From NCBI GenBank assembly GCA_019115125.1, contig DXEG01000043.1:1-41390 (forward strand): a DNA stretch of 41,390 bases, read 5' to 3'. Source of the stretch: Candidatus Blautia faecipullorum (GTDB taxonomy: Bacteria; Bacillota; Clostridia; Lachnospirales; Lachnospiraceae). The translations under genes were made by a program, and so were the position numbers. Under the pieces are notes generated by a model. It did not search any database. It was not told where the DNA came from and saw only the letters and a list, made by a program, of their open reading frames with translations. Positions within the stretch are counted from its first letter, which is position 1; each line of letters begins with the position of its first letter. This document shows positions 27,227 through 34,117 of the stretch, in pieces.

Positions 27227-28066
27227 TTAATCTCTTTTCCGTACTTCCCTTGGAGAACATCCATACCGCTCCCTGAACATGCGGCGGAATACCTTCTCAT
27301 TGTAAAAACCGTGTCTCTCCTGCAGTTCACGGATGCTATGGTCCGTGTTGAGCAAATCTACATAAATCCGCTCCAACCGGACTGTATTGACATATTCTAA
27401 AAAGGTCATCCCCATATTCTCCTTGAAAAACCTGGAGAAATAGATCTCATTGAGGCCAATCTCCTCCGCAATTTCACGGATGCTGATGGGCTCAATATGA
27501 TTTTTCTGAACATAATCTATGATCTTCTGGATACGTTCCAGATTCTTCTGATGCTTTCGCACCTCACTCTGAGGCACGCGGCGGGAAAAAGAATGTACCA
27601 GAATATAAGACAGCTCAAAAATCAGACTGTAACAGCGAAAAATATATCCCTCCGCCCGGAATTGATACGCGATCCACAAGTCCTGAAGGACACTGCGGAT
27701 ATTTGCCAGTTTTGTCTGCACTCTCAGATCCGGTGAATCCATATCAACCGCAATCACATACTCCCGGATATCCGGTACAAATCTCTCCATGAACGCCACC
27801 GGAATCTGCAGCAGGATCGCGGTATTTCCGCTTCTGCACCATGTGGAATGGATCGTCATAGGATTGACTACCACAAATTCATTTTTCTTTAAGTTTCTGG
27901 AACGATTATTGATCTGTACCTCCAGATCTCCGTTAATCAGATAGATGATCTCGATCCAGTCATGGTAATGCTTATTGAACCCGTGGTTTCCTTTATCGAT
28001 GGAAAATTCCAGATGGATGTCCATCATCTCACTGGGAACTACGAATTCATAGCGGTAGTCTCCCAT
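27227..28066 (-). CDS. AraC-family transcriptional regulator with cupin sensor
   Basis: 279 aa. The N-terminal cupin domain (about 20-140; FNKHYHDWIEIIYLINGDLEV) probably binds a sugar or other small ligand, and the C-terminal pair of helix-turn-helix motifs (SIREIAEEIGLNEIYFSRFFKENMG; SIRELQERHGFYNEKVFRRMFRERYGCSP) binds DNA. Its ATG is two bases after the symporter stop, so it is co-translated with that gene. It also sits directly upstream of the GPH-GH5-GH43 operon and is a reasonable candidate to control it. Which operon it regulates is inference. Confidence 0.93.
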   Translation of the reverse strand: MGDYRYEFVVPSEMMDIHLEFSIDKGNHGFNKHYHDWIEIIYLINGDLEVQINNRSRNLKKNEFVVVNPMTIHSTWCRSGNTAILLQIPVAFMERFVPDIREYVIAVDMDSPDLRVQTKLANIRSVLQDLWIAYQFRAEGYIFRCYSLIFELSYILVHSFSRRVPQSEVRKHQKNLERIQKIIDYVQKNHIEPISIREIAEEIGLNEIYFSRFFKENMGMTFLEYVNTVRLERIYVDLLNTDHSIRELQERHGFYNEKVFRRMFRERYGCSPREVRKRD

Positions 28067-28068
28067 GT

Positions 28069-29259
28069 CTACAGTTCTACCTTCAGATTCTGTTTCTCAA
28101 TATTATGTCTGTTAGCATAACCGGTCAGGATCATAGTCAGAGCGCCGTCCCCGGTGATGTTGCAGGCAGTTCCGAAGCTGTCCTGCAGGGCAAAGATGGT
28201 AAGCATCAGGGCGGTTCCTGTAGAGTCAAATCCAAGGACGCCTGTGATCAGTCCCAGGGAGGCCATAACTGTTCCTCCCGGCACTCCCGGCGCGCCGATG
28301 GCAAAGATGCCAAGCAGCAGACAGAAGAGGATCATCGTTCCAAGAGACGGAAGCTGTCCGTACAGGATCAGAGAAACGGTCATAACAAAGAACACTTCTG
28401 TAAGTACGGATCCGCACAGATGAATATTTGCAAAAAGCGGAATTCCAAAATCCACCATATCTTCGCGAAGCGGTTTGGACTTCTTCGCGCAGCGCAGAGC
28501 TACCGCCAGAGTCGCTGCGGAAGACATAGTACCTACTGCTGTGATATAAGCCGGGCCATAATTTTTGATGACGTCAAAAGGATTGCTCTTTGAGTAGACT
28601 CCCGCTACTGCATAAAGTACTGCCATCCAGATGAAATGCCCTGCCATTACAATAAGAACGATCTTGATAAATACCGGAAGCTGCTTGGTGATCGTTCCTT
28701 CGTAGGAAAGCGCGCAAAATGTAAATCCGATGAAAATCGGCAGAACCGGAATCACGATCCTAGTCACTACTTCGAGCACGATCTTCTGGAACTCCTCCAG
28801 TATGTTCGTCACTGTCACTGCTTTTGTCCAGGTAGCCGCAAGACCGATCAATACGGAAAATACCAGGGCGCTCATGACGCTCATGATCTGCGGGATCTCA
28901 AGCTGGAAGACAACCTCCGGCAGCTCCTTCAGTCCTTCCACCTCAGAAACAATGGACAAATGCGGGATGATCCCGTAGCCTGCCGCCATGGACATAAACG
29001 CAGCCAGAACAGATGACGCATACGCGCAGAATATGGCTACTCCCAGCATACGGGAGGCATTTCTCCCAAGCCTGGTGATCGACGGCGCGATAAAACCGAT
29101 AATGATCAGCGGCACGCAGAAATTGATGAACTCTCCCAGAACAAACTTCACTGTCACCACAACGTTCATCAACGCTGTTCCGGAAAACTGTCCTACAATA
29201 ATACCGATGACAACTCCGAGCAGAAGCTTGAACGGGAGGCTGGTAACTACTTTTTTCAT
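28069..29259 (-). CDS. Dicarboxylate/amino acid:cation symporter (DAACS family)
   Basis: 396 aa, eight membrane segments and two re-entrant hairpins. The serine-rich hairpin is TAVGTMSSAATLAV, and the substrate-site region with GAPGVPGGTVMASLG and DSFGTACNITGDGAL is typical of glutamate/aspartate/serine importers. The frame opens at 29574, but the ATG at 29259 (MKKVVTSLPFK) has GAGAGG upstream and the expected N-terminus. Substrate (acidic amino acid, serine/threonine or C4-dicarboxylate) cannot be decided. Followed by the coupled AraC gene. Confidence 0.92.
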   Translation of the reverse strand: MKKVVTSLPFKLLLGVVIGIIVGQFSGTALMNVVVTVKFVLGEFINFCVPLIIIGFIAPSITRLGRNASRMLGVAIFCAYASSVLAAFMSMAAGYGIIPHLSIVSEVEGLKELPEVVFQLEIPQIMSVMSALVFSVLIGLAATWTKAVTVTNILEEFQKIVLEVVTRIVIPVLPIFIGFTFCALSYEGTITKQLPVFIKIVLIVMAGHFIWMAVLYAVAGVYSKSNPFDVIKNYGPAYITAVGTMSSAATLAVALRCAKKSKPLREDMVDFGIPLFANIHLCGSVLTEVFFVMTVSLILYGQLPSLGTMILFCLLLGIFAIGAPGVPGGTVMASLGLITGVLGFDSTGTALMLTIFALQDSFGTACNITGDGALTMILTGYANRHNIEKQNLKVEL

Positions 29260-29338
29260 ATTGGTAACCTCTCTTCCTTTCTCTGTGTCATTTCTGTTCT
29301 GCACAATTTCCCACACAGAAATGACCAAATATAGATTT

Positions 29339-29367
29339 ATTATAATCAATATATGCCAAACTGGCAA
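29339..29367 (-). promoter_or_regulatory. Promoter of the DAACS symporter
   Basis: Minus strand TTGCCA (29367-29362), 17 bases, TATAAT (29344-29339). The -35 is part of a small dyad TGCCA-GTT-TGGCA (29366-29354) that could be an operator. Start near 29332, leader about 70 bases. Confidence 0.75.
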
Positions 29368-29406
29368 GACGGTTTCTTTTCTCTCATTCTGTATGCAAAA
29401 GAAAAC

Positions 29407-29472
29407 AAAAAGAAAACTGCCGCTTACCCGGCGATCTTGCCAGGCAGGCGGCTGTTCATACGTTTTCTTTTT
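29407..29472. terminator. Long-stem bidirectional terminator between metI and the symporter gene
   Basis: AAAAAGAAAAC (29407-29417) pairs with GTTTTCTTTTT (29462-29472) and inside it GCCGC with GCGGC, enclosing a smaller imperfect stem. It would end the metQNI transcript on the minus strand. Confidence 0.75.
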
Positions 29473-29480
29473 ATTTTTAG

Positions 29481-29562
29481 GGAAAGGAAAGAGTTCCGGC
29501 AACTCTCCCGGCAATGAAGTGTTACCGGCGGTCTTAAAGGGGCTTTCCTTTAAGACACTTAT
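29481..29562 (-). ncRNA. Structured region downstream of metI, unidentified
   Basis: Between metI and the terminator the RNA can form GTCTTAAAGG / CCTTTAAGAC (29531-29556, perfect 10 bp), a partly competing AAGTGT / ACACTT pairing (29517-29522 with 29555-29560), and AGAGTT / AACTCT around CCGGC (29490-29506). GCCGG occurs three times in this stretch. It could be a structured 3' UTR, a small RNA or an aptamer. I compared it with SAM-I, glycine, lysine, THF, ZTP and guanidine riboswitch consensus elements and found no convincing match. Confidence 0.35.
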
Positions 29563-29640
29563 ATCATATAACATAAATGTGATGAGAATTTGTATAATTT
29601 CTAATAAAATTATAAAATCTATAAAATAATTATTTATGAT

Positions 29641-30303
29641 TTATGTGCGTCTCTTATCCAGCTTTCTGGAGAGCATCATTCCGATTCCCTGCAGGATCTG
29701 TACCAGCACCACCAGAATGATGATCGTCACGATCATAATATCGGTCTGATACCTGTAATAACCGTACTGGGTGGCAATGTCGCCCAGTCCGCCGCCGCCT
29801 ACAATACCGGCCATAGCCGAATATCCAAGGATCGTACCTATGGCAATGGTAACGCCTACAAGCAGAGAGGTTCTCGCCTCGGCCAGAAGAACCTTCCAGA
29901 TCACAGTACCTGTTCCCGCTCCCATGCTGACGGCAGCCTCGATCACCCCGGGATCCACCTCCTTCAGAGAGGATTCCACCATTCTGGCGATAAAGGGCGC
30001 AGCCGCTATCACCAAAGGCACGATGGTCGCGGTAGATCCATAGCTCTTCCCGACGATCAGCTTCGTAATGGGCATAACAAGGATCAGAAGGATCAGGAAG
30101 GGAATACTCCTCAGAATATTCACGATCACATCCAGCACTTTGTAAACAAAAGCATTGGGACGGATTCCTTCCTTGTCTGTCACCGTAAGCAGGATTCCCA
30201 TGGGAAGACCCAGCACATAGCCGAACAGTGTGGATACCAGCGTCATATATAAAGTGTCCCTGGTGCCTTCCACCAGCATCATAATTGTATCATTATCCAA
30301 CAT
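29641..30303 (-). CDS. metI: Methionine ABC transporter permease
   Basis: 220 aa, five membrane segments, with the EAA-type coupling motif EAAVSMGAGTGTVIWKVLLAEA. Membrane subunit of the MetNIQ importer for L- and D-methionine. It overlaps metN by 11 bases. Last gene of the metQNI operon. Confidence 0.95.
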   Translation of the reverse strand: MLDNDTIMMLVEGTRDTLYMTLVSTLFGYVLGLPMGILLTVTDKEGIRPNAFVYKVLDVIVNILRSIPFLILLILVMPITKLIVGKSYGSTATIVPLVIAAAPFIARMVESSLKEVDPGVIEAAVSMGAGTGTVIWKVLLAEARTSLLVGVTIAIGTILGYSAMAGIVGGGGLGDIATQYGYYRYQTDIMIVTIIILVVLVQILQGIGMMLSRKLDKRRT

Positions 30304-31306
30304 CAGAACTCAACTCCTCCACTCCCATACGAATATTTTTCAGATACTGGATCATCTTGTCCGCCGTCTCACTGTCCTCGGGAAGCTGGAGGATCATCTC
30401 TCCTTCCGCCTGTCCGTTGATATTTTTCGTATCGGCGTAAAGAATATTGACCGGGGTACGGAATTCCAGCACCAGATTTCCAATAACAGGTTCAAAGGAT
30501 GATTTATTTTCAAAGGTCACGCGGATCAGACGTTTTCCATTCATCTCCTTGATCTGGTTCCTGCCGCTGAATACCAGCTTGCGGGCGGCCTCTGTTCTGG
30601 GATTGCGGAACAGCTCCTCCACCGTGCCTGTCTCCGCCAGATCGCCGCTGTCCAGAACCGCCACCTTATTGCAGATTTCCTGCACAACGCTCATCTCGTG
30701 AGTGATCACCACGATGGTAATGCTGTAATTCTGGTTGATTTCCTTCAGAAGCCCCAGAATGGATTTCGTAGTCTGGGGATCCAGGGCGCTGGTGGCCTCG
30801 TCGCAGAGAAGGATGTCCGGATCGGAAGCCAGCACTCTGGCTATCGCCACTCTCTGCTTCTGCCCTCCGGAGAGCTGAGCCGGATAGGACTGGGCCTTAT
30901 CCTCCAGCCCGACGATTTTCAGGTATTCCATAGCCTTTTTTCTGGCTTCCCTTTTTTTGACTCCTGCGATCTCCATGGGGAAGCAGATGTTGTCCAGGGC
31001 AGTCCGCTGCATCAGAAGATTGAAATGCTGGAAGATCATGCCGATCTTCTGCCGCTCTTTTCGCAGCTCCTTCTCCGAAAGCTCTGTCAGGCTCTTGCCG
31101 TGTACGCGGACTGTTCCGGATGTCGGCCGCTCCAGAAGATTCAGACACCGGACCAGGGTACTTTTTCCAGCGCCGGAAAGACCGATAATTCCAAAAATAT
31201 CGCCCTTTTCAATACAAAAGCTGATATCCTTGGCGGCCTCCACCGCGCCGCCTCTGCCAGAAAAGCTTTTGCAGAGGTGTTCTACCTGTATGATAGGTTC
31301 TGCCAT
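30293..31306 (-). CDS. metN: Methionine ABC transporter ATPase
   Basis: 337 aa. Walker A GLSGAGKST, signature LSGGQKQRVAIAR, Walker B ILLCDEATSALDP, then a C-terminal NIL (ACT-like) domain from about 262, which in MetN proteins binds methionine and shuts transport down (trans-inhibition). AAGGAGG precedes the ATG, 44 bases after metQ. Confidence 0.96.
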   Translation of the reverse strand: MAEPIIQVEHLCKSFSGRGGAVEAAKDISFCIEKGDIFGIIGLSGAGKSTLVRCLNLLERPTSGTVRVHGKSLTELSEKELRKERQKIGMIFQHFNLLMQRTALDNICFPMEIAGVKKREARKKAMEYLKIVGLEDKAQSYPAQLSGGQKQRVAIARVLASDPDILLCDEATSALDPQTTKSILGLLKEINQNYSITIVVITHEMSVVQEICNKVAVLDSGDLAETGTVEELFRNPRTEAARKLVFSGRNQIKEMNGKRLIRVTFENKSSFEPVIGNLVLEFRTPVNILYADTKNINGQAEGEMILQLPEDSETADKMIQYLKNIRMGVEELSSDVG

Positions 31307-31350
31307 TTAAAAATCCTCCTTGTCCCTCTCAAATGATACTGTCAAAATGA

Positions 31351-32202
31351 TTATTCTGCCGCTTCCGCGTCTTCCGCATCTTCAAAAGGAATTACCGCGC
31401 CGTCATAATTTTCTGTAATGAAATCCTTAATCTCGTCTGACTTCAGCGTATCTACCAGCGCCTTGATCTTTTCGCTGTCCTCGTTGCCTTCTTTTACCGC
31501 GATCACGTTTACATAGGTCTGCGCTGCCTCTGAATCTGATTTCTCATAAGCGATCGCGTCCTTTGAAACCGAATATCCGGCCTGCAGCGCGTAGTTTCCA
31601 TTTAATACCACAAAGGCAACCTCGCCTGCCACACGGGAAACCTGAGCGGCCTCCATCTCCTCGATCTCAATGTTCTTAGGATTCTCTTCAATATCCTTTG
31701 CGGTAGCTGTCAGGCCCGCGTCCTCTTTCAGCTTGATCACGCCATTGTCCTGGAGGAGCAGAAGAGCCCTCGCTTCATTGGTAGTGTCGTTCGGAACGGC
31801 GATCACGTCGCCTTCTTCCAGCTCGCTGAGGTCTTCCTTGGTTCCCGGATAAATTCCGAATGGTTCATAATGAATACCGCCCGCGTTTACCAGGCTCGTT
31901 CCCTGTTCCGCGTTAAAGTCGTCCAGATAAGGAATATGCTGGAAATAATTGGCGTCAAAGTCCCCGCTGTCTACTACAAGGTTCGGCTGTACATAATCCT
32001 GGAAAACTGTAACCTCCAGATCCCAGCCCTGCTCCTCCAGAAGGGGTACCGCCTGCTCCAGGATCTCCGCGTGAGGAGTAGCGGACGCCGCTACAGTGAT
32101 CGTACCCTTATCCTCCGCGCTTACCAGAACCGCGTTTCCCGCCAATGCTCCCAGTGCCAGTGATGCTGTTAATGTTCCCGCAAGTAATTTTTTGATTTTC
32201 AT
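31351..32202 (-). CDS. metQ: Methionine-binding protein MetQ lacking a lipobox cysteine
   Basis: 283 aa NlpA-family substrate-binding protein. The signal peptide runs MKIKKLLAGTLTASLALGAL to about residue 29 (VSAED); the mature fold shows the family motifs TPHAEILE, DANYFQHIPYLDDFN and IAVPNDTTNEARAL. Family members are normally lipoproteins, but there is no Cys anywhere in the chain, so lipid anchoring through a lipobox is impossible. It may be held by an uncleaved signal peptide, associate with MetI or be released. There is only one Met besides the initiator. The acidic C-terminal tail EDAEDAEAAE is unusual. AGGAG precedes the ATG. Confidence 0.93.
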   Translation of the reverse strand: MKIKKLLAGTLTASLALGALAGNAVLVSAEDKGTITVAASATPHAEILEQAVPLLEEQGWDLEVTVFQDYVQPNLVVDSGDFDANYFQHIPYLDDFNAEQGTSLVNAGGIHYEPFGIYPGTKEDLSELEEGDVIAVPNDTTNEARALLLLQDNGVIKLKEDAGLTATAKDIEENPKNIEIEEMEAAQVSRVAGEVAFVVLNGNYALQAGYSVSKDAIAYEKSDSEAAQTYVNVIAVKEGNEDSEKIKALVDTLKSDEIKDFITENYDGAVIPFEDAEDAEAAE

Positions 32203-32286
32203 AACTCTTCTCTCCTGTCTTCTTATTTAATTAATTTTATTTTACTTTATTCAGTTTTCTTTTTCCTCTGAATCTTCCCCAAACTG

Positions 32287-32317
32287 AAAAAACAGGAAGT
32301 CCAAAGGGAGCTTCCTG
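32287..32317 (-). terminator. Intrinsic terminator in the metQ leader
   Basis: Minus-strand stem CAGGAAG (32317-32311) with CTTCCTG (32299-32293), extended after a one-base bulge by TCC/GGA around a CTTT loop, then six T (32292-32287). It lies between the sulfur-rich small ORF and metQ, so it must be read through for metQNI expression from the upstream promoter. Confidence 0.85.
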
Positions 32318-32358
32318 CAGATGTAATCAACCCGATATCTGTTCAGATATTGTTCTAT

Positions 32359-32529
32359 TTACAATCCGTCGCCGCCTGCAATCCTCTCATGGGCAGCCGG
32401 TGATCCAGGAAGTCTCTGATACATAAACGCACAGCAAAACATAGACATATACATGCACATGTCCATACACATTTCCTGATTCATCATACCGCACATGTGT
32501 TTCTTCTGCCCTGCATTTACTGTAAACAT
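32359..32529 (-). CDS. Met/Cys-rich 56-residue peptide, likely leader peptide
   Basis: I do not recognise a family. The ATG at 32529 has AAGGAGG seven bases upstream and a consensus promoter, so translation is well supported. Residues 12-36 contain 10 Met and 5 Cys (15 of 25), with patterns such as MCMDMC and MYMSMFCC; the remainder (39-56) is ordinary and ends GGDGL. The stop is 156 bases before metQ. Two readings are possible: a regulatory leader peptide for the methionine operon, or a small thiol/thioether metal-binding peptide (copper-type). The position and the terminator/antiterminator repeats favour the first. Confidence 0.75.
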   Translation of the reverse strand: MFTVNAGQKKHMCGMMNQEMCMDMCMYMSMFCCAFMYQRLPGSPAAHERIAGGDGL

Positions 32530-32568
32530 GATTCTTCCTCCTTTTCTTTCAGTCTTTTTATGTGTTGA

Positions 32569-32597
32569 ATGATAGCACGATATAACATCTCTGTCAA
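32569..32597 (-). promoter_or_regulatory. Promoter of the leader peptide and metQNI
   Basis: Minus strand TTGACA (32597-32592), 17 bases, TATCAT (32574-32569); start near 32562, 33 bases before the peptide ATG. The -35 is embedded in a shared dyad. Confidence 0.8.
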
Positions 32598-32614
32598 CTG
32601 TTTTTTCGTTGACA
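32592..32614. promoter_or_regulatory. Operator-like dyad joining two divergent promoters
   Basis: TGTCAAC (32592-32598), nine bases, GTTGACA (32608-32614): a perfect inverted repeat. Each arm contains a TTGACA -35 box, one facing metQNI and one facing mnmA. Because both arms are also promoter consensus, the symmetry may be partly a by-product of divergent promoters, yet a regulator bound here would control both directions. Confidence 0.5.
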
Positions 32615-32637
32615 CATATTGCCTGTAATGATACCAT
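32609..32637 (+). promoter_or_regulatory. Divergent promoter towards mnmA
   Basis: Plus strand TTGACA (32609-32614), 17 bases, TACCAT (32632-32637, four of six consensus positions). Start expected near 32644, exactly where the folded leader begins. Confidence 0.55.
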
Positions 32638-32645
32638 GGTTACAG

Positions 32646-32791
32646 TTCGCAACAGAAGTAGCCTGTAACGATTTCAGCATATTTAAAATGCATCTTCGGT
32701 GCATTGGCTGAAATCCCGCGCATCATCATACTGGCGCACAGCCTGACATCTGGTGTCAGGGTTGCGAATGAACAGCAGCATATCCTGTTAC
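32646..32791 (+). ncRNA. Branched structured leader RNA upstream of mnmA
   Basis: Outer stem TTCGCAAC (32646-32653) / GTTGCGAA (32761-32768), perfect 8 bp. Inside are a 9 bp stem GATTTCAGC (32670-32678) / GCTGAAATC (32707-32715) capped by AATGCA/TGCATT with a CUUCGG turn, a short GCGC/GCGC stem (32718-32736), and CCTGACA (32742-32748) / TGTCAGG (32754-32760). This is a multi-helix junction starting at the predicted transcription start. No known riboswitch class is recognised. It could also be a repeat element; the two hairpin repeats elsewhere in the window share a loose GTAAC/GTTAC flavour but are not homologous by eye. Confidence 0.5.
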
Positions 32792-32897
32792 AAAAAAATG
32801 ATATTTAAGCTTTGCAGAGTTTTAGGACATAGGCCGTTTCTTTGCCCTGAAATCCCCTGCACAGCATTCACTGACTCGAATTCAAGGAGGTTCATCC

Positions 32898-33989
32898 ATG
32901 AGTAAAAAAGCGATCATTGCCATGAGCGGCGGCGTAGATTCCAGCGTAGCGGCCTATCTGATGATTCAGAAGGGCTACGAATGCGCCGGCGCCACCATGA
33001 AGCTATACGATAAGCCTCAGAGCGCCGCGCCCGGCAGCCGCGCCTGCTGTACTCCTTCAGATACGGAAGACGCGCGCCATGTGGCGGCCAGGCTTGGAAT
33101 TCTCTACTATGTTTTTCCCATGCAGGAAGAATTCCGGAAACATGTAATCCAGAAATTTTCAGATACTTACTTCGAGGGCGGCACCCCCAATCCCTGTATT
33201 GACTGCAACCGCTTTCTGAAATTTGACGCTCTTCTTCAAAAAGCAAGGGAGCTGGGAATGGAATATATCGCCAGCGGCCATTACGCCCGGATCGAACAGG
33301 ATCCCGCCACAGGCAGATACCTTCTGAAAAAAGGGCTGGACGATTCCAAGGATCAGAGCTACGTCCTCTACTCCATGACTCAGGACCAGCTTTCCCACAC
33401 GCTCTTCCCTCTTGGAAGCTATACCAAGGCGGAAATACGCCGGATCGCTCAGGAGCAGGGCTTCGTCAACGCCGACAAGCCGGAAAGCCAGGATATCTGC
33501 TTTGTACCGGACGGAGACTACGCTTCCTTTATTGAAGAATACACAGGAAAGCGCTCCCAGCCCGGAGACTTCGTAAGCGTGGAAGGGACAGTTCTGGGAA
33601 AACACAAAGGGCAGATCCATTATACCATCGGGCAGCGCAGGGGCCTTGGAATTTCCGCTCCGCAGTCTCTTTATGTCTGCGGCAAGTCATTAAAGGAAAA
33701 TACGGTTATCCTGGGAGGAAAACAGGATCTCTTATCCGACACCTGCTTTGTGAGCGATATCAACCTGATTCCCTGGGACGAGCTGCCGGGCCCGATTTCC
33801 TGCAAAGTAAAGGTACGCTACCGGCATCCGGAACAGCCCGCTGTCGCGGAACAGATCGGAAAAGGGCTTTTAAAAATCACCTTCCGGGAGCCCCAGAGAG
33901 CCATTACCCCGGGGCAGGCCGCCGTACTCTACGATGGAGATACCGTCCTGGGCGGCGGGACGATCCTCGCTGAAAACCCTGTGATATGA
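32898..33989 (+). CDS. mnmA: tRNA-specific 2-thiouridylase MnmA
   Basis: Adds sulfur to C2 of the wobble uridine in tRNA Lys, Glu and Gln, using sulfur passed from a cysteine desulfurase. 363 aa. PP-loop MSGGVDSSVAAYL at the N-terminus; catalytic Cys C103 in NPCIDCNRF and C201 in SQDICFVPDGDY form the expected pair; GHYAR is conserved. CAAGGAGG precedes the ATG. Monocistronic, followed by a strong terminator, with a folded leader upstream. The sulfur theme links it to the divergent methionine importer. Confidence 0.97.
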   Translation: MSKKAIIAMSGGVDSSVAAYLMIQKGYECAGATMKLYDKPQSAAPGSRACCTPSDTEDARHVAARLGILYYVFPMQEEFRKHVIQKFSDTYFEGGTPNPCIDCNRFLKFDALLQKARELGMEYIASGHYARIEQDPATGRYLLKKGLDDSKDQSYVLYSMTQDQLSHTLFPLGSYTKAEIRRIAQEQGFVNADKPESQDICFVPDGDYASFIEEYTGKRSQPGDFVSVEGTVLGKHKGQIHYTIGQRRGLGISAPQSLYVCGKSLKENTVILGGKQDLLSDTCFVSDINLIPWDELPGPISCKVKVRYRHPEQPAVAEQIGKGLLKITFREPQRAITPGQAAVLYDGDTVLGGGTILAENPVI

Positions 33990-33996
33990 TAACAAC

Positions 33997-34044
33997 AAAA
34001 CCTCCTCTGGCCGCAGCGGTCTGTCAGAGGAGGTTTTCTTTTTA
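33997..34044 (+). terminator. Terminator of mnmA
   Basis: 13 bp stem AAAACCTCCTCTG (33997-34009) / CAGAGGAGGTTTT (34025-34037), followed by CTTTTT. Confidence 0.9.
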
Positions 34045-34117
34045 AATCTTTCTTTTTAAGTGTCTTTCTTTTTTAATTTTTCTTTTAATTTTCTTTAGAA
34101 GTTTTTTGGCGTTTCTT

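Larger units (their letters stand above)
32287..32529 (-). promoter_or_regulatory. Candidate Met/Cys leader-peptide attenuator of metQNI
   Basis: Seen: a small ORF with 10 Met and 5 Cys in codons 12-36; CTTCCTG right after the run (32412-32406, codons 40-42); a small hairpin ATATCTGAACAGATAT (32350-32335) nine bases after the stop; the terminator at 32317-32287; then metQ. CTTCCTG in the ORF is identical to the 3' arm of the terminator (the shared block is nine bases, GACTTCCTG), so it can pair with the terminator's 5' arm CAGGAAG in a mutually exclusive antiterminator. Inferred: ribosome stalling on Met or Cys codons favours antitermination. Confidence 0.55.

Noticed and set aside
29478..29600. 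ZTP or THF riboswitch upstream of the symporter
   Set aside because: A CCGCCTGCC stretch superficially resembles the ZTP 3' motif, but the conserved partner elements are missing and the symporter has its own promoter downstream.
32203..32358. SAM (S-box) or methionine T-box riboswitch in front of metQ
   Set aside because: I looked for the S-box core and the T-box GGTGGNACCGCG sequence and found neither. Only a small hairpin, a terminator and an AT-rich stretch are present.
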